This document shows, one piece after another, positions 50,800 to 61,248 of a stretch of DNA of 64,000 nucleotides. The position numbers and the translations under genes were made by a program. The notes under the pieces were generated by a model. That model saw only the letters and a program-made list of their open reading frames with translations. It was not told where the DNA came from and searched no databases. Origin of the DNA: Flaccisagitta enflata (lineage: Eukaryota > Chaetognatha > Sagittoidea > Aphragmophora); assembly GCA_965153355.1 (NCBI GenBank), contig OZ231128.1, forward strand, positions 4,712,001-4,776,000, in the 5' to 3' direction. Position 1 is the stretch's first letter. The number at the start of each line of letters is the position of its first letter.

Positions 50800-51430
50800 C
50801 TACATTCTTGAATGTAAATGCCTCTTAATCTCGAGCTTTTGATATATACTGTAGGGTGAAGAGATGGTCATTTTAAAGCCATCTGAGCGTCACTTTGTTT
50901 TGTAAACTTCTTTGACTAATAAATGTCGTTTTTCTTCTTCTTAAATTCTCGACTTAATCATATGGGAGAATAATCAATCATTTTGAAATGCGTTGTTAAA
51001 TCATTTCAAAACAAAAAATCTATTCATATTTTTCACTGAAATTTACATGCAAATAAATTTGAAAGAAGTGAAAAAAATAGAAAGAAAATAAAAGATGCAA
51101 AAAATGACAATAACCGAAAATATAAAATATAAAACAAATTAAAGCAATTAGAAAAACAAAAGTAACAATACAATATTCAATAAAAATGGAAAAAAGAAAA
51201 AAAAAACTGAAAAAAAAAGAATAAAGAGTTAAGATGAAACATAAAAAGTAGAAAATGAGAAATTTCTATAAAGAAATTAGAAAAAAAGTTAAATCTATAC
51301 AATCTATTAGTAAAAGCTATCAATTTTTTTTTATAATTCTAAAATGATCACAGAATATTTCCCATGAATGAAAGAAAAGATACGAAAAACAAACTATTTC
51401 CACTATTGTCAAAAACGGATAGATACGGAG
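50800..51430. other. No gene seen
   Basis: AT-rich, strongly A-biased sequence on the plus strand. Confidence 0.4.
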
Positions 51431-51439
51431 AAAGGGGAG

Positions 51440-51505
51440 GAGAAGGAGGAGGAGGAGGAGGAGGAGGAGGAGGAGCAGGAGGAGGAGGAGGAGGAGGAGG
51501 AAGAG
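51440..51505 (+). repeat. GGA microsatellite
   Basis: GAG/GGA tract with one GCA interruption, directly before the second 18-bp minisatellite. Confidence 0.9.
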
Positions 51506-51600
51506 GCAGAGGGCCGGGATAAGCATCAGGTCCCGGGAATTCGGGACAAGGTGAGGACCCGGCATGTCGGGGCCTCGGGACCCAAATCCCGCCAGGCATT

Positions 51601-52018
51601 GGACCCGGCTACTCGATCAGAGCCGGCTACTCGATCAGAGCCGGCTACTCGATCAGACCCGGCTACTCGATCAGACCCGGCTACTCGATCAGACCCGGCT
51701 ACTCGATCAGACCCGGCTACTCGATCAGACCCGGCTACTCGATCAAACCCAGCTATTTAATTAGACCAGGCTACTTGATCAGACTCGACTACTTGATCAA
51801 ACCGAGCTACTTGATCAGACCCGGCTACTCGATCAGACCCGGCTACTCGATCAGAACCGGCTACTCGATCAGAACCGGCTACTCGATCAGAACCGGCTAC
51901 TCGATCAGACCCGGCTACTCGATCAGACCCGGCTACTCGATCAGACCCGGCTACTCGATCAGAACCGGCTACTCGATCAGAGCCAGCTACTCGATCAGAA
52001 CCGGCTGCTTGATCTGAC
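51601..52018 (+). repeat. 18-bp minisatellite CTACTCGATCAGACCCGG, second locus
   Basis: About 23 units of the same unit as 48832-49432, with AACCGG and AGCCGG variants, 2.2 kb away in the same orientation. Confidence 0.95.
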
Positions 52019-52058
52019 CCAATTACCTTAACGATCTTTGTGGTATACCTTGATGTCC

Positions 52059-52651
52059 ATTAGACCCATTTTTTCCCGAGACTTTTGTTGCAAACTCTAT
52101 CTGCTATCATGTTGTAAAAAGGAAAAAACAATTTTCAAAATTCTTGGCTGGGGTTTTGAACGGAGAAATTTGCTAAAAGTATAGGAAAATGAAAATTTCA
52201 AAATGAAATTTTTTAAAATCTGATTGCAGATTCAGATTCTCCATGAAAAAGTATAAATGAAAAGTGCTCTTCTTTTTTTGATATTTTTACAAGAAGCCTG
52301 TCAAATATTAAAAAAACTAACGAAAAGCGCGTAATTGTTCTTTTGTTCGCTTTTTTTAACAAAAATTGGATTTTTTGTCATGTTCCCATAGGAATTTTAA
52401 AAAATGAATTATACTTTGTGTACATACTTTTTCACGGAGAATAAGAATCTGCAATAAGATTTAAAAAATTTTCATTTTGAAATTTTCAATTTCCTATACT
52501 TATAGCAAATTTCACCGTTCAAAACCCGAGGCAAGAATTTTGAAAAATTTTTTTTCTTTTTACATTATGATAGCAGATAGACTTTGCAACAATATGGCAC
52601 TGTCATATGTTTTCTAACTACAAAAGTCTCGGGAAAAAATGGGTCTAATGT
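52059..52651. mobile_element. Foldback element inserted in a 22-bp minisatellite
   Basis: Ends CATTAGACCCATTTTTTCCC and GGGAAAAAATGGGTCTAATG are inverted. Arms mirror through TGCAAACTCTATCTGCTATC and AGATTCTCCATGAAAAAGTA. The left flank TACCTTGATGTC and right flank TCCATGATGGCATACCTTGA are halves of the minisatellite unit. Confidence 0.9.
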
Positions 52652-53062
52652 CCATGATGGCATACCTTGATGTCTAAGATGTCATACCTTGATGTCCATG
52701 ACGGCATACCTTGATGTCCATGATGGCATACCTTAGTGTCCATGATGGCATACCTTGATGTCCATGATGGCATACCTTGATGTCCATGATGGCATACCTT
52801 GATGTCCATGATGGCATACCTTGAAGTCCATGATGGCATACCTTGAAGTCCATGATGGCATACCTTGAAATCCATGATGGCATACCTCATAGTCCATGAT
52901 GGCATACCTTGAAATCCATGATGACATACCTTGAAATCCATAATGGCATACCTTGAAATCCATAATGGCATACCTTGAAATCCATGATGGCATACCTTGA
53001 AGTCCATAATGGCATACCTTGAAGTCCATGATGGCATACCTTGAAATCCATGATAGCATACA
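52652..53062 (+). repeat. 22-bp minisatellite CCTTGATGTCCATGATGGCA
   Basis: About 18 units with GATGTCC, GAAGTCC and GAAATCC variants in blocks. One further unit lies left of the foldback at about 52048. Confidence 0.93.
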
Positions 53063-53966
53063 TTAGTGAAACTTCACTACCATGTAATTTGCACAAGTCC
53101 AGGAATTAATATTGCTAGATAAACACCCTTATATCTTCTAAACCAATACTCAGAATCTTCTGAAATCATGCAAGGAAGCTTTAATTGATGCAATGAACCT
53201 CCAAAACAAATTTGAACATTGGTGAACCTTTACTACCCTTCCCCGATATAAATTGCACAGTCCAGGAATTAATATTACTACAAAAATAATAGGCAAAGGG
53301 TATTAAATATTTATTAATGTTATTGAAAGTTGGTACACAGGTTAGTAATACCCTTAAAATAACACTGACCAAGTTTTATTAACATCTGAGTACTGGTTCT
53401 CAAGATTTCAAGGGTTGACACGAACAACAACAAACAGCAACAACGGCTTACTACCACAATCAGGGCTATGTTATAGACCACATCGAAAATAACTCGATGT
53501 GGCCAAAAAAGAATGATTAAAATAAAAAATCTATTCAGTATCTTCATACCTTATGAAGATAAGTTGATGAAAAGACATTTTGCATATCAACACACCCCAA
53601 TGGATAGTTGGTGTACTTCTGTCGAGGCAAAAATGTCTATCAGAGCGGCATTTCTTTCAATTACTATTAGAGGATAGAAAGAAAGGATTAAAATTGAATT
53701 GGCCTCTTCTTTACTTTGCCGTTTTTGGTTCGATGTATCCACACATACATACAGTCAGACAGTTGTTTAATGAGTCGTCTTGTCATTTTGTTGGCGCTGT
53801 CGTAGTGTCTTGTTTCATAAGTTGACAAATTTAACAAACCCCAATATTGGCGTCAATGTTCCGCCATCGTCCGCATCGGAACTGAGCTTCCACCAACTTC
53901 TGCGCGGGCGTCGAAACTCCGCTTCTGGTGCTGCCGTATCGTTGTCAACCTAACTGTTGCGTTGTT

Positions 53967-53967
<1 letters not shown>

Positions 53968-54056
<89 letters not shown>
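53968..54056 (+). repeat. GA microsatellite
   Basis: Pure GA tract after a short GTT run. Confidence 0.95.
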
Positions 54057-54059
<3 letters not shown>

Positions 54060-54245
54060 AAAATCTAACAAACTTCGCTTGAACCAGGCGGAAAAAAATT
54101 CAGAGGACTGGGGGGGGGGGTGAATGACATCAACCTAGCAACTAAATAGTAAATACACCCCTGGAAACTACATACACCCAGGCAACATTCCAACTTGGGC
54201 GTGACCAATGATCGGACAGAACCACCAAGCAGACCGAATTCACTT

Positions 54246-54432
54246 TTTTAGTCGCATGCACACGACTCTACACCCCGCTCCGTCCGTACATCGGTTGGTC
54301 CGTCAAACTTTACTTTTTTTATCATTTTTTTTTATCTTATTTTTACTTCGCTGCCCAAATGGTCTGGTGACCTCATATATGGCCCCTGCTCACCCGCACG
54401 CGACTGGGGTAGCCATGTATCCGGCCTTGTTT
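54246..54432 (-). mobile_element. Dispersed hairpin element
   Basis: TTTTTTAGTCGCATGCACAC to CATGTATCCGGCCTTGTTT. Arms AGTCGCATGC (54250) and GCACGCGACT (54396-54405) match at 9 of 10. Confidence 0.88.
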
Positions 54433-54434
54433 AT

Positions 54435-55600
54435 CTTATAAGAGACTAATTATTTTGTAAGACACATGAGCCGGCGATTTGCTAAATTTTTGAGAACAAA
54501 ATAAGAGAATACCCGGGCTGAGATTTAAATTCAGGTTTTTTTAGACTTTATTTAGTATTAGAATAGTCGCTAAAGCGTTACATGGTCAGTGGTACCCGAC
54601 GCCCCTAATTAAGTGAATATAGTGATTTGATGATGAGAGGGGCAGCGGCCCCGGAGGGGCCGATGACCTATGATTCCACATAGGACAATTTTCTCTGGTT
54701 TCCATTTTTCGCCTGGGGGCTGAGAGGTATGATTTTGGGTCTTACGATGCCTGTCATGGAGTCAGAAAGGCCTGATTTGGGGCTTCAAAAACCTAATTTG
54801 GGATCAATGAGGCTTGATCTGGGGTCTGGAAGTTAAGTTGGGGTCTAAGAGTAGGGTAGAAAGAAGCCTCAGATCGAGGAGAAAGTGGCTGGAAAAAAAG
54901 TTGTCAGAAATTTTTTCATCGCATTTCAGCAGTCAGAATCGATCAAAATGATCAAATTTCATTCTATTATCAATCAGAATGACTAAATAATGCATAATAG
55001 CTTGATCCTGAGCCTTTTTTTGCGATTCAATTTAAGGGATGAATACAGTCATGTATCGTCATAAAAGAAATATCGATAATGATGTGAGGGCATGTTCAAG
55101 TTGTGTCCAAGGCAAATCCAGGGTCAAATATGTTTTTTTGTGATTTTACGAAAAAACTAGCTTTTGAAAGCCACGGATTTAGTTGAAAAATTTTTTGTCA
55201 TGACAGGTGTAATGTAAGTGTTGATTACCATACATGTACAGTAAAGGATCTTTCAGAGGTGCGGAATAACCGAGTTTCACTGTAAAAGCAACGAGGTAAA
55301 AATAACTCTGTAAATAGTAAGATTCTTACACGCTCTGGATATACTATAAGTTTCAGCTTGCTGGAGAGAGCCATCTAGGAATAAAAGCCGCGAAAAGATT
55401 ACGTGGTTTTGACTATGAGAGGTTATTTCAGGATTCTCTTACTCAAATGCAATTAGAAGTGACACGAGGTTACGTCAAGTAATTCTTTTGTCGTCGAATG
55501 AACATGTAGATTAGTGCATTACCAAATTGCATGAATTAACAACATGGCGCTGGTTTCGAAGAAAAGAAAAAAGCAGTTGAAAATGCGCGAAAGAAAAGAA
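54435..55600. other. No gene seen; fragment of inverted-repeat element
   Basis: GGGCAGCGGCCCCGGAGGGG at 54641 matches one end of the minisatellite-bearing element family, followed by degenerate GGGGTCTGAGAG-like units. The rest is unassigned. Confidence 0.4.
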
Positions 55601-55671
55601 AAATAGAAAGCGGGATTGGAGACAAGATAACAAAAGGAGGCGTGGCAAGAGAGGCTGGGATTCACGTTCAG

Positions 55672-55774
55672 GGAAGCGGCGATGGTTTGGGGGAGAGCAC
55701 TTGTCCAGAGCCGCAGGACAAAGCCGTTTGTCGTTGCCAAGAAACCACATCAAACAATGATGACGGAACAACAG
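55672..55774 (+). CDS. Exon candidate 1 of a Cys-containing protein
   Basis: Open frame GSGDGLGESTCPEPQDKAVC followed by RCQETTSNNDDGTT, ending at a donor GTAGTC in phase 1. The acceptor GTTCAG has a poor pyrimidine tract, and the frame also continues upstream to about 55600, so the 5' end is uncertain. It links in phase to the candidate at 56771. Confidence 0.32.
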
Positions 55775-55807
55775 GTAGTCTACGCGTTGTCATAATCATT
55801 GTTTTGC

Positions 55808-55831
55808 TTTTTTTTTTTTTTTTTTTTTTTT
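55808..55831 (+). repeat. Poly-T tract
   Basis: About 24 T, immediately before a diverged hairpin-element end (GTGGACAGACAACTCTATAA). Confidence 0.85.
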
Positions 55832-56247
55832 ATTTGTGGACAGACAACTCTATAAGAGGCGTTTTTGTCTGTTGGTCTGTGTGTCTGTCCGTGATGACCA
55901 GGTTGAAAAGTGTGAAAACATGCATTCATGATGTTGCAGTAATGGGCCTATTTCTACACAAGACGATCATGTTTTGATAGGTTCACTCGGTCATTTGCTA
56001 CGTTCGTTAGTGCGCACCACTCACTTCACCCACTCGCTCCGCAGCTCAGCTCTGCTACGCTCGCTCCATTCACGGGCTCGCTCACTCACTCCAATCACTC
56101 CCTCGTGGGACGGTTGAAGTTCAAAAGTATGCTTTCACGCTGTAAACGCATTCAACGGGTTTTGTTGTTACTAGAAAGAGTGTGGATGGGGGTTGTGCGT
56201 CCCTGCCCACCCATCCGCAATGATGCCGGGACCGTGGTCGCTTGTTT

Positions 56248-56319
56248 CTTTCTATCTTTCTTTGATATCTTTCTAACTATCTTTCTTACTATCTTTCTTA
56301 CTATCTTTCTTTCTTTCGT

Positions 56320-56387
<68 letters not shown>

Positions 56388-56490
56388 TCCTTCTTCCTTC
56401 CTTTCTTTCTTTTTCTTTTTTTTCTTTCTTCTTTTCATCCTTCCTTCCTTCCTTTTTTTCTTTCTTTTTTTCTTTTTTTCTTTCTTTTTT

Positions 56491-56549
<59 letters not shown>

Positions 56550-56562
56550 ATCTTTCTTTCTT

Positions 56563-56602
<40 letters not shown>

Positions 56603-56615
56603 TTTTTCTTTCTTC

Positions 56616-56646
<31 letters not shown>

Positions 56647-56660
56647 TCGTTCATTCTTTC
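56248..56660 (+). repeat. CTTT microsatellite
   Basis: About 400 bp of CTTT/TTTC units with CCTT and T-run interruptions. Confidence 0.97.
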
Positions 56661-56770
56661 TTCCTCCTTGGCATTAGACGTTAGCCGTCTTTATTTTCTT
56701 TTTTTTTTTTTGCGTTGGAATGATTAACATTACAAGCACGTCCACATGTGCACCTTATATTGTAATGTAG

Positions 56771-56899
56771 AGCACGAAAACTGCAAAACCGCCCGTCGAA
56801 GTCTTCTACACAACTGCATTGTTGATCACAGTAGCAGAACGTTTAACTTGTCCTCTACAAGACAGCGCAGGATCGATCTTTCTCAAGATTTTCCCAAGT
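56771..56899 (+). CDS. Exon candidate 2 of a Cys-containing protein
   Basis: 129 nt, phase 1 to 1, acceptor AATGTAG, donor GTATGT leading straight into GT and GA repeats. Frame HENCKTARRSLLHNCIVDHS continues SSRTFNLSSTRQRRIDLSQDFPK and a split Cys codon. Joins in phase to 57769. Opposite-strand frames are also partly open, so confidence is low. Confidence 0.32.
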
Positions 56900-56902
56900 G
56901 TA

Positions 56903-57003
<101 letters not shown>

Positions 57004-57093
57004 TATTTTGGTAGAGACACACAGACATAACCAGAGACACACAGACAGAGATCACGACAGAAAGAGACATTTGAAAACATTTCATGTATTTAC

Positions 57094-57248
57094 AGGTGAG
57101 AGTGCAAAGGTCTGGTAGACCAAGAACGTGATCATGTGACAAGTTGTTACTTGGAAAATTAAAAGAAGCATTCTTCAAGCTGTCATACACCTGCCTGGTA
57201 AGCGCGAGCCTTCGGTATATATCATTTTGTGAAGATGACCCGGTGTTT
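57094..57248 (-). CDS. Minus-strand exon candidate
   Basis: The open frame NTGSSSQNDIYRRLALTRQV continues YDSLKNASFNFPSNNLSHDH and VLGLPDLCTLT to a donor GTAAAT. Upstream is TTGTTTTGAG next to a GT tract. Composition is protein-like, but it lies inside the intron of the plus-strand candidates and has no partner exon. Family not recognised. Confidence 0.28.
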
Positions 57249-57263
57249 CTCAAAACAAGGCTC

Positions 57264-57266
<3 letters not shown>

Positions 57267-57336
<70 letters not shown>
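57267..57336 (+). repeat. CA microsatellite
   Basis: Pure CA, then CGCACGCGCGCGCGC. Confidence 0.95.
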
Positions 57337-57340
<4 letters not shown>

Positions 57341-57768
57341 GCGCGCGCGCATGCAGACACTGGCGCACACAAAAACAAAGACACGCATTCAAAATGATAG
57401 ACATAAACAAAGATAGATGTAACAAGTGACGTAGGGTCACAATATCACTGGGGACAGATGGGCAACCCCAATCCATACCCTACTCCATCCCATGCTCACT
57501 CAGACAGAAAGAGACAATCATGACCGCAGGCGCAGCATCAAAAATGCGCATTTTCTTACTTTTTGACTCGATCACCGAGGACCAATACATGTTCGGACCA
57601 ACGGATGGACGGACAATGCCTCTTTTAGAGTTGCGTGTCTGCATCAAATAAGACAGCCTGACCAAGTTTGACAAAAAATTGACGGAGACAAACAGGGACA
57701 GACACAAACACAGATGGAAATATCAGACATGATAATTGACAAACATAGATATATTTTGTTCTTTGCAG

Positions 57769-57873
57769 GCTGTATGGCGTATGCGTTTGACATTGACAAA
57801 AGACGTGGGAAAGATCTATCCAATATGATATCATCAGCAGGAAAGAACACGCGCTGCAGCGATAAAGACAATG
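57769..57873 (+). CDS. Exon candidate 3 of a Cys-containing protein
   Basis: A strong acceptor (TTTTGTTCTTTGCAG) and a donor GTAAAG bound 105 nt, phase 1 to 1. Frame CMAYAFDIDKRRGKDLSNMI continues SSAGKNTRCSDKDN. Function unknown. A GT tract begins about 13 nt after the donor. Confidence 0.48.
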
Positions 57874-57880
57874 GTAAAGA

Positions 57881-57883
<3 letters not shown>

Positions 57884-57955
<72 letters not shown>
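57884..57955 (+). repeat. GT microsatellite
   Basis: Pure GT tract beginning about 13 nt after the donor at 57874. Confidence 0.95.
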
Positions 57956-57956
<1 letters not shown>

Positions 57957-58046
57957 TACAGAATTTTTTTTACTTCCTACGAGCGCAATTTTCCCAACTT
58001 TAACTTCCTACTGGCAATCTTATTGGCGTAGTACCTCTTGAAAGAA

Positions 58047-58556
58047 AACAAGGCCGGATACACGGGTCAAGACGGTGCGCCGGGCGTTACTAATTCTTAG
58101 ACCTATCCATTGCTCTATCAGACCTATCCCTTGCTCTATGAGGCCCATCCCGAGCTCTATCAGACCTATCCCGAGCTCCATCAGACCTATCCCCATACCC
58201 ATCCGACCTATCACCAGACCTATCCTACCTATCCCCAGCTCCATTAGACCTATCTGTAGTTGATTATTTTTGAGAATGAAATGACGAGTATCATCAATGA
58301 TGAACATTTTCAAACATTTTCAGCGATTTTCATTCGAGCATGACATACGGATGGACGGACAGACAGAGCCTCTTATAGACTATAATATAGAGGTGCTATG
58401 GCGCATCTGGGAATCATCCTAGTATATTTCTGAATCATTTTCAGTGATTTTTGCTTCTTTTCGAGATTTTCAACTCGAGCGTGACCAACCAACCAACTAA
58501 CCAACCAACCAACAGACAGAGCAAGTTATAGAGGTGCTATGGCGCACCTAAAAAAA
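58047..58556 (+). mobile_element. Dispersed hairpin element(s), GGTGCG arm type, with a CCTATC minisatellite
   Basis: Left end AACAAGGCCGGATACACGGG with GGTGCGCC (58074-58081). Two right ends: GGCGCATC at 58400 and GGCGCACC at 58541-58548, the latter a perfect match to the left arm. The body (58100-58255) holds CTCTATCAGACCTATCCC units. Confidence 0.8.
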
Positions 58557-58620
58557 TTTAATATCTATGAGAAAGTCTAAAAAAGATGAGAAAAAGAAAT
58601 GCATATTTTTTTCTACTTAT

Positions 58621-58828
58621 TTTTTAGTCGCGTGCACGTGACTCTACAACCCGCTTTGTCCGTTCGTTGGTTGGTCGGTTGGTTGGTCGGTTGGTTGGTC
58701 ACACTTTACTTTTTTTCATGATTTTATTTCTTTGACCTCACTGCTCCTGCCCAAATGGTCTGGTGACCTCAAATATGGCCCCTGCCCACCCGCACGCGAC
58801 TTCGGTAGCCGTGTATCCGGCCTTGTTC
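58621..58828 (-). mobile_element. Dispersed hairpin element
   Basis: TTTTTAGTCGCGTGCACGTG to GTGTATCCGGCCTTGTTC. Arms AGTCGCGTGC (58626-58635) and GCACGCGACT (58792-58801) pair 10 of 10. GGTTGGTCGGTTGGTTGGTC inside. Confidence 0.93.
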
Positions 58829-58864
58829 TACTTTATGCTAAACTAATGCATTTCCTCTATTCAG

Positions 58865-59136
58865 CACCCTGGGTGCTTTTGAAACTGAACAAGTGACGCG
58901 GGGCCGCAATATTGTTGTGGATGGGTGGGCAGGGGCATCCAACCCCCATCTACACTCAAAGCTACCCTCAACACTCAAACATGCACAATAACTATCGAAA
59001 ACACTCAATTTCCCACTGTTCAACTCGATCACCATGACGGACGGACCAATGGACTAACGGACCCACAGACCAATGGACCAACGGACAAACAGACCGACAA
59101 AGCCTCTTATAGAGTTGCGTGTCGGCAACTAAAAAT
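58865..59136 (+). mobile_element. Dispersed hairpin element, diverged left end
   Basis: GAACAAGTGACGCGGGGCCG at the left, and TATAGAGTTGCGTGTCGGCA then ACTAAAAATG at the right, with GACCAATGGACCAACGGAC tracts. Confidence 0.7.
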
Positions 59137-59610
59137 GATATTGCCATTTTGCCCTCTAATAAGCGACCCCCTCTGCTGTGATTAAGATAGAGACAGATAC
59201 AGAAAGAAGCAGAGATAGATACAGAAAGAAACAGAGACAGAAAAAGAACTCACTTTTTTTTTTGTTTCTTGTCCTTTTTTTTCTCCTTGATTTCTCTTTT
59301 ACCTTTTTTCATTTTTTCCCCTTTTTTTTTCTTCTTTTTTTTCTTTTCTTCCACTTTTTTTTTTGCTCTTTTTTCCCTTCCTACTGACCTTGCTTGCTTC
59401 CTACAAGCGCCACTCGCATGCACGTTTTGAAACGGCCACTCGGTTGCTCGCTACATTTGTTCGCTAGCACCGCTTACTCGCTATGCTCGCTTCACGACTC
59501 CATTCACGGGCTCGCTTTCCTCTTTCCCTCGTGGGATTGGAAGTTTCATGATTCACGATACACGGAAAAGATTACGATTGTCAAACCAGTGGGTTGCGAT
59601 TTACTATGTA

Positions 59611-59788
59611 CAGTTAAACCCCGCTCTAACGGATTTCAGGGGACCAACAATTTTTTTTCTGTTATAGGTGGACTTCTGTTATTGCTAACAAAGAAAATGA
59701 AATAAATTTACTTGAAGGGACTATGAATTTTTATCTGTTACAGGCAAATTTCCGCTGGTGGCGGGTCCGTTAGAGCGGGATTCAACTG
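59611..59788. mobile_element. pogo/Tigger-like MITE
   Basis: 178 bp. Ends CAGTTAAACCCCGCTCTAAC and GTTAGAGCGGGATTCAACTG are inverted, flanked by TA on both sides. Such CAGTTGAACCCCGCT-type ends are typical of pogo-class Tc1/mariner relatives. A lone similar end (CAGTTGAGCACCACTAGAGC) is at 62820. Confidence 0.88.
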
Positions 59789-59798
59789 TATGGTAGAA

Positions 59799-60155
59799 TT
59801 TTTAGTCGCGGACACGCGACTCTACACCTTGCCGGTCGGTAGGTCAGTCCGTCTGTCCATCACATTTTTGAATTCCGATCATTTTTAGTCGCGTGCTACG
59901 CGACTCTACACCCCGCTTTGTCGGTCCGTCGGTCCGTCCGTCCGTCCGTCCGTCCATCACACTTTACTTTTTTTGTTTTTTTGCGGTCTTTGGCCTCACT
60001 GCTCCTGCCCAAATAATCAAGTGGCCTCAAATACAGCCCCTGCCCACCCTCACACGACTGGGGTAGCCATGTATCCGGCCTTGTTTTGCATTACTGCTCC
60101 TGTTCAACCGTCCGCGACTGGAATGCCGTGTACCCGGCCTTGCTTTTGTGTGGAC
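59799..60155 (-). mobile_element. Dispersed hairpin element split by a second copy
   Basis: Outer copy: TTTTTAGTCGCGGACACGCG at 59799 and GTGTACCCGGCCTTGCTTT at 60153. Arms AGTCGCGGAC (59804-59813) and GTCCGCGACT (60110-60119) pair 10 of 10 although separated by an insert. Confidence 0.92.
59886..60087 (-). mobile_element. Dispersed hairpin element nested within another
   Basis: Inner copy: AGTCGCGTGCTACGCGACTC to CATGTATCCGGCCTTGTTTT, inserted in a T run. Arms match at 8 of 10. Confidence 0.92.
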
Positions 60156-60274
60156 GTGATCATTGAGTTGGACACTAAGGATTGAAAGAGTGATAATGAG
60201 CAATTTTACTTCTATCATAGGCTGTAAGCATGGCCAACGCCATGTTGGTGAGTTGGTGAGACGGTGGCGTTATG

Positions 60275-60397
60275 TTTTTCAGTTGCAGACGCGCAACTCT
60301 ATAAGAGGCTTTGTCCATCCGACCATTGGTCCATCCGTCGATCCGTCTGTGATGATCAGGTCGAAAAGTGGAATAATGAGCGTTTTGGATACTTTTT
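60275..60397 (-). mobile_element. Truncated dispersed hairpin element, GTTGCG type
   Basis: Hairpin AGTTGCAGACGCGCAACTCT followed by ATAAGAGGCTTTGTCCATCC. The far end is replaced by the start of the next element. Confidence 0.75.
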
Positions 60398-60820
60398 GGG
60401 CAGCGACCCCAAAGGGCCAATGTCCTATAGGACACAGGGGCAAAACTTATGTACGTTCTTCCGTACGTCTGTCTGTACATTCCCCCCTGAAGCATCTCAT
60501 TGAATAAGATAGAGAATTGACAAAATGCAAACTTCCCATTGAATGACATGGAAAATCTACAAAAAAGTAAAAAAAATGTCAATTTCACATTGAATAACAT
60601 GGAAAATTAAAAAAAAATAAATAAAAACATGTAAATTTCCAATTCAATAACATAGCTAACTGACAAGTGAATGATAAAATTTGGAAATTCCTATTGAATA
60701 ACATATAAAATTGACAAGAAATCAAGTTAATGCTAAACTCCCACTGCATATCATAGGAAATTGCTCAGAAGGCCCCAAAATTGCACTCCTATAGGACATC
60801 AGTCCTTTGGGGCCGCTCTA
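60398..60820. mobile_element. Inverted-repeat element enclosing an array of about 60 bp units
   Basis: Left GGGCAGCGACCCCAAAGGGC then CAATGTCCTATAGGA; right TCCTATAGGACATCAGTCCT then TTGGGGCCGC. The interior has about four diverged units with CATTGAATAACATGGAAAAT. Same family as 44484-45387. Confidence 0.8.
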
Positions 60821-61134
60821 CTTCATCAGCTAATTACTCCAAGCAGGGCATTGGGTACCGCTGACCATGTGCAATCCTTGGATGTCTAGTTGTGTATGTT
60901 TATGTGGATGGGTATTGGGGTGTGGATGGGGGCAGGATGCCCCTGCCCACCTGTCCGCAATGATATTGTGACTCCGCGTCACTTGTTTTCCATCAGGGCG
61001 GTATTTGATTGACTGTGCATCGTCGCATCCTCACGTGCTATACGAAAGAATACAGAGGAAAAGAGTGCTAGGATTTCATTGACAACACTTTGACGGAATA
61101 CACAAAAATTCAACAATTCATAACCAGGTCAGTT

Positions 61135-61135
<1 letters not shown>

Positions 61136-61207
<72 letters not shown>
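61136..61207 (+). repeat. GA microsatellite
   Basis: Pure GA tract. Confidence 0.95.
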
Positions 61208-61208
<1 letters not shown>

Positions 61209-61248
61209 GGATATATGAAATAGTTTTCACTTTTGTATGCTTTAAGTA

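Noticed and set aside
53820-53970. Open frames on both strands between 53.8 and 54.0 kb
   Set aside because: Three frames are open in this GC-richer stretch. None has convincing splice sites, so strand and frame cannot be chosen.
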